From Ptiloglossa arizonensis (lineage: Eukaryota > Arthropoda > Insecta > Hymenoptera > Colletidae): a DNA stretch of 64,000 bases. This document shows, one piece after another, positions 62,926-64,000 of this stretch. Position 1 is the stretch's first letter, and each line of letters starts with the position of its first letter. The stretch covers positions 1 to 64,000 of the forward strand of contig NW_027479033.1 of the NCBI RefSeq assembly GCF_051014685.1, written 5' to 3'. Under the pieces are notes generated by a model, which was not told the DNA's origin, ran no database searches, and saw nothing but the letters and a program-made list of their open reading frames with translations. The position numbers were made by a program, and so were the translations under genes.

Positions 62926-64000
62926 CTACTGTGGCCTAGGGGAAAAGTACACACACCATTGTAATCGGGCGAGTTTCTACTTTCAGATGCTACAGGAATT
63001 TCTCGAGTTCATCAATCCGTTCGCTAGATATGGGAGTTTGAAGTTAAGGAATGGTTGAGAAACCATCAAAATTTTCGCAAGTCTGATACTCGAAACCAAT
63101 AACTACTATTACCTAGGGCAAAAATAAACACACCGTTGTAATCGGGAGAGTTTCTGTATTCAGATGCAACAGGAATTTCTCGAGTTCGTCAATCCGTTCT
63201 CGAGATATGGGAGTTTGAAGTTAAGGAATGGTTGAGAAACCATCAAAATGGTCGCAAGTCTGATACTCGAAACCATTACCTGGAATGGCCTAGGGGAAAA
63301 GTACACAAACCATTGTAATCGGGCGAGTTTCCACTTTCAGATGCAACAGGAATTTCTCGATTTCGTCAGTCCGTTCGCGAGATATGGGAGTTTGAAGTTA
63401 AGGAATGGTTGAGAAACCATCAAAATGGTCGCAAGTCTGATACTCGAAACCAATAACTGGAATGGCCTAGGGGAAAAGTACACAAACCATTGTAATCGGG
63501 CGAGTTTCCACTTTCAGATGCAACAGGAATTTCTCGAGTTCGTCAGTCCGTTCGCGAGATATGGGAGTTTGAAGTTAAGGAATGGTTGAGAAACCATCAA
63601 AATTTTCGCAAGTCTGATTCTCAAAACCAATAACTACTACGGCCTAGGGAAAAATACACATACCATTGTAATCGGACGAGTTTCTGTTTCAGATGCAACA
63701 GGAATTTCTTGAGTTCGTCATTTCGTTCGCGAGATATGGGAGTTTGAAGTTAAGGAATGGTTGAGAAACCATCAAAATTTTCGCAAGTCTGATACTCGAA
63801 ACCAATAACTGCTAAGGCCTAGGGCAAAAATACACATACCGTTGTAATCGGGAGAGTTTCTGCTTTCAGATGCAATAGGAAATTCTCGAGTTCGTCAATC
63901 CGTTCGCGAGATATGGGGGTTTGAAGTTAAGGAATGCTTGAGAAACCATCAAAATTTTCGCAAGTCTGATACTCGAAACCAATAACTGGAATGGCCTAGG

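Larger units (their letters stand above)
27788..64000 (+). repeat. 176-177-bp satellite array, about 205 monomers
   Basis: The marker TTTGAAGTTAAGG recurs at 27790, 27966, 28143, 28319 and 28496, giving a 176-177-bp period that continues in one orientation to the window end. In order, a monomer carries TTTGAAGTTAAGG, a GGTTGAGAAACC dyad, AAAATTTTCGC, TCTGATACTCGAAACC, GGCCTAGGG, a TACACA(T/C)ACC segment, TTGTAATCGG, CGAGTTTCT, TTTCAGATGCAACAGG, a CTCGAG site and CCGTTCGCGAGATATGGG. The first monomers next to the junction are somewhat more diverged. Open frames of 60-97 codons recur because of the period and are not genes. The family is not one I can name. Confidence 0.97.
56130..64000 (+). 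repeat. 9.67-kb-period duplication, copy 2, cut by the window end
   Basis: The copy starts near 56130-56160, where the series changes from AAAATGGTCGC monomers to the series found at 46460. The window end corresponds to 54860 of copy 1. Relative to copy 1 it lacks one monomer near 58745 and three near 58900, and has one extra near 60750. Confidence 0.88.

Noticed and set aside
27788..64000. CRISPR array
   Set aside because: Repeats are contiguous at 176-177 bp with no unique spacers of constant length, and the duplicated blocks are eukaryotic-satellite-like.
27788..64000. Common ancestry of the 20-bp and 177-bp families through shared GAGAAAC
   Set aside because: The shared piece is only seven or eight bases and no further alignment of the units is visible.
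27788..64000. Assignment to a known centromere repeat (alpha satellite, Arabidopsis 178-bp, CentO, CentC, maize knob)
   Set aside because: Only the unit length is similar; I see no sequence agreement beyond short common words.

Overview
The window contains no gene that I can support. It is 64 kb of eukaryotic satellite DNA: two unrelated tandem-repeat families lying edge to edge, with no recognisable transposon, RNA gene, CRISPR array or unique sequence. Long homogenised satellite arrays with higher-order and segmental duplications point to a centromeric, pericentromeric or heterochromatic knob region of a plant or animal chromosome. I do not recognise either family and cannot name the organism.

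Region 1 (1-27787) is a 20-bp satellite with unit AACGGAGAAACGAAGAAAGA, about 1,390 units by length. From 1 to 21348 the + strand carries the purine-rich strand. At 21348/21349 the array flips, and from 21349 to 27787 the + strand is pyrimidine-rich. A perfect 28-bp palindrome (21335-21362) sits on the switch point, followed by about 110 bp of disturbed repeat. The left arm is built from nested duplications: a 627-bp higher-order unit, a 3,821-bp period, 1,615-, 753/773-, 452- and 1,475-bp blocks, and a dispersed module of about 0.25-0.5 kb seen six times. The right arm has a 2,068-bp tandem duplication. About 740-3330 is strongly degenerate.

Region 2 (27788-64000) is a 176-177-bp satellite, about 205 monomers, all in one orientation. 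It contains two main monomer types, a tandem duplication of about 4.95 kb (28 monomers) with a nested 531-bp trimer duplication, an 885-bp (5-monomer) duplication, and a duplication of about 9.67 kb whose second copy runs off the window end. Each monomer carries a 17-bp segment one base short of the mammalian CENP-B box consensus NTTCGNNNNANNCGGGN. Five monomers match it exactly. Fifteen bases downstream most monomers carry a 16-bp dyad (ATGGTT-GAGA-AACCAT).

Very long open frames exist in region 1 (up to 3,842 codons on the - strand), but they only reflect a 20-bp unit without stop codons and are not genes. Nine single-base homopolymer expansions confined to 29797-31457 look like uncorrected sequencing errors. 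All block limits inside the arrays are approximate, read by eye from offsets between diagnostic variants.
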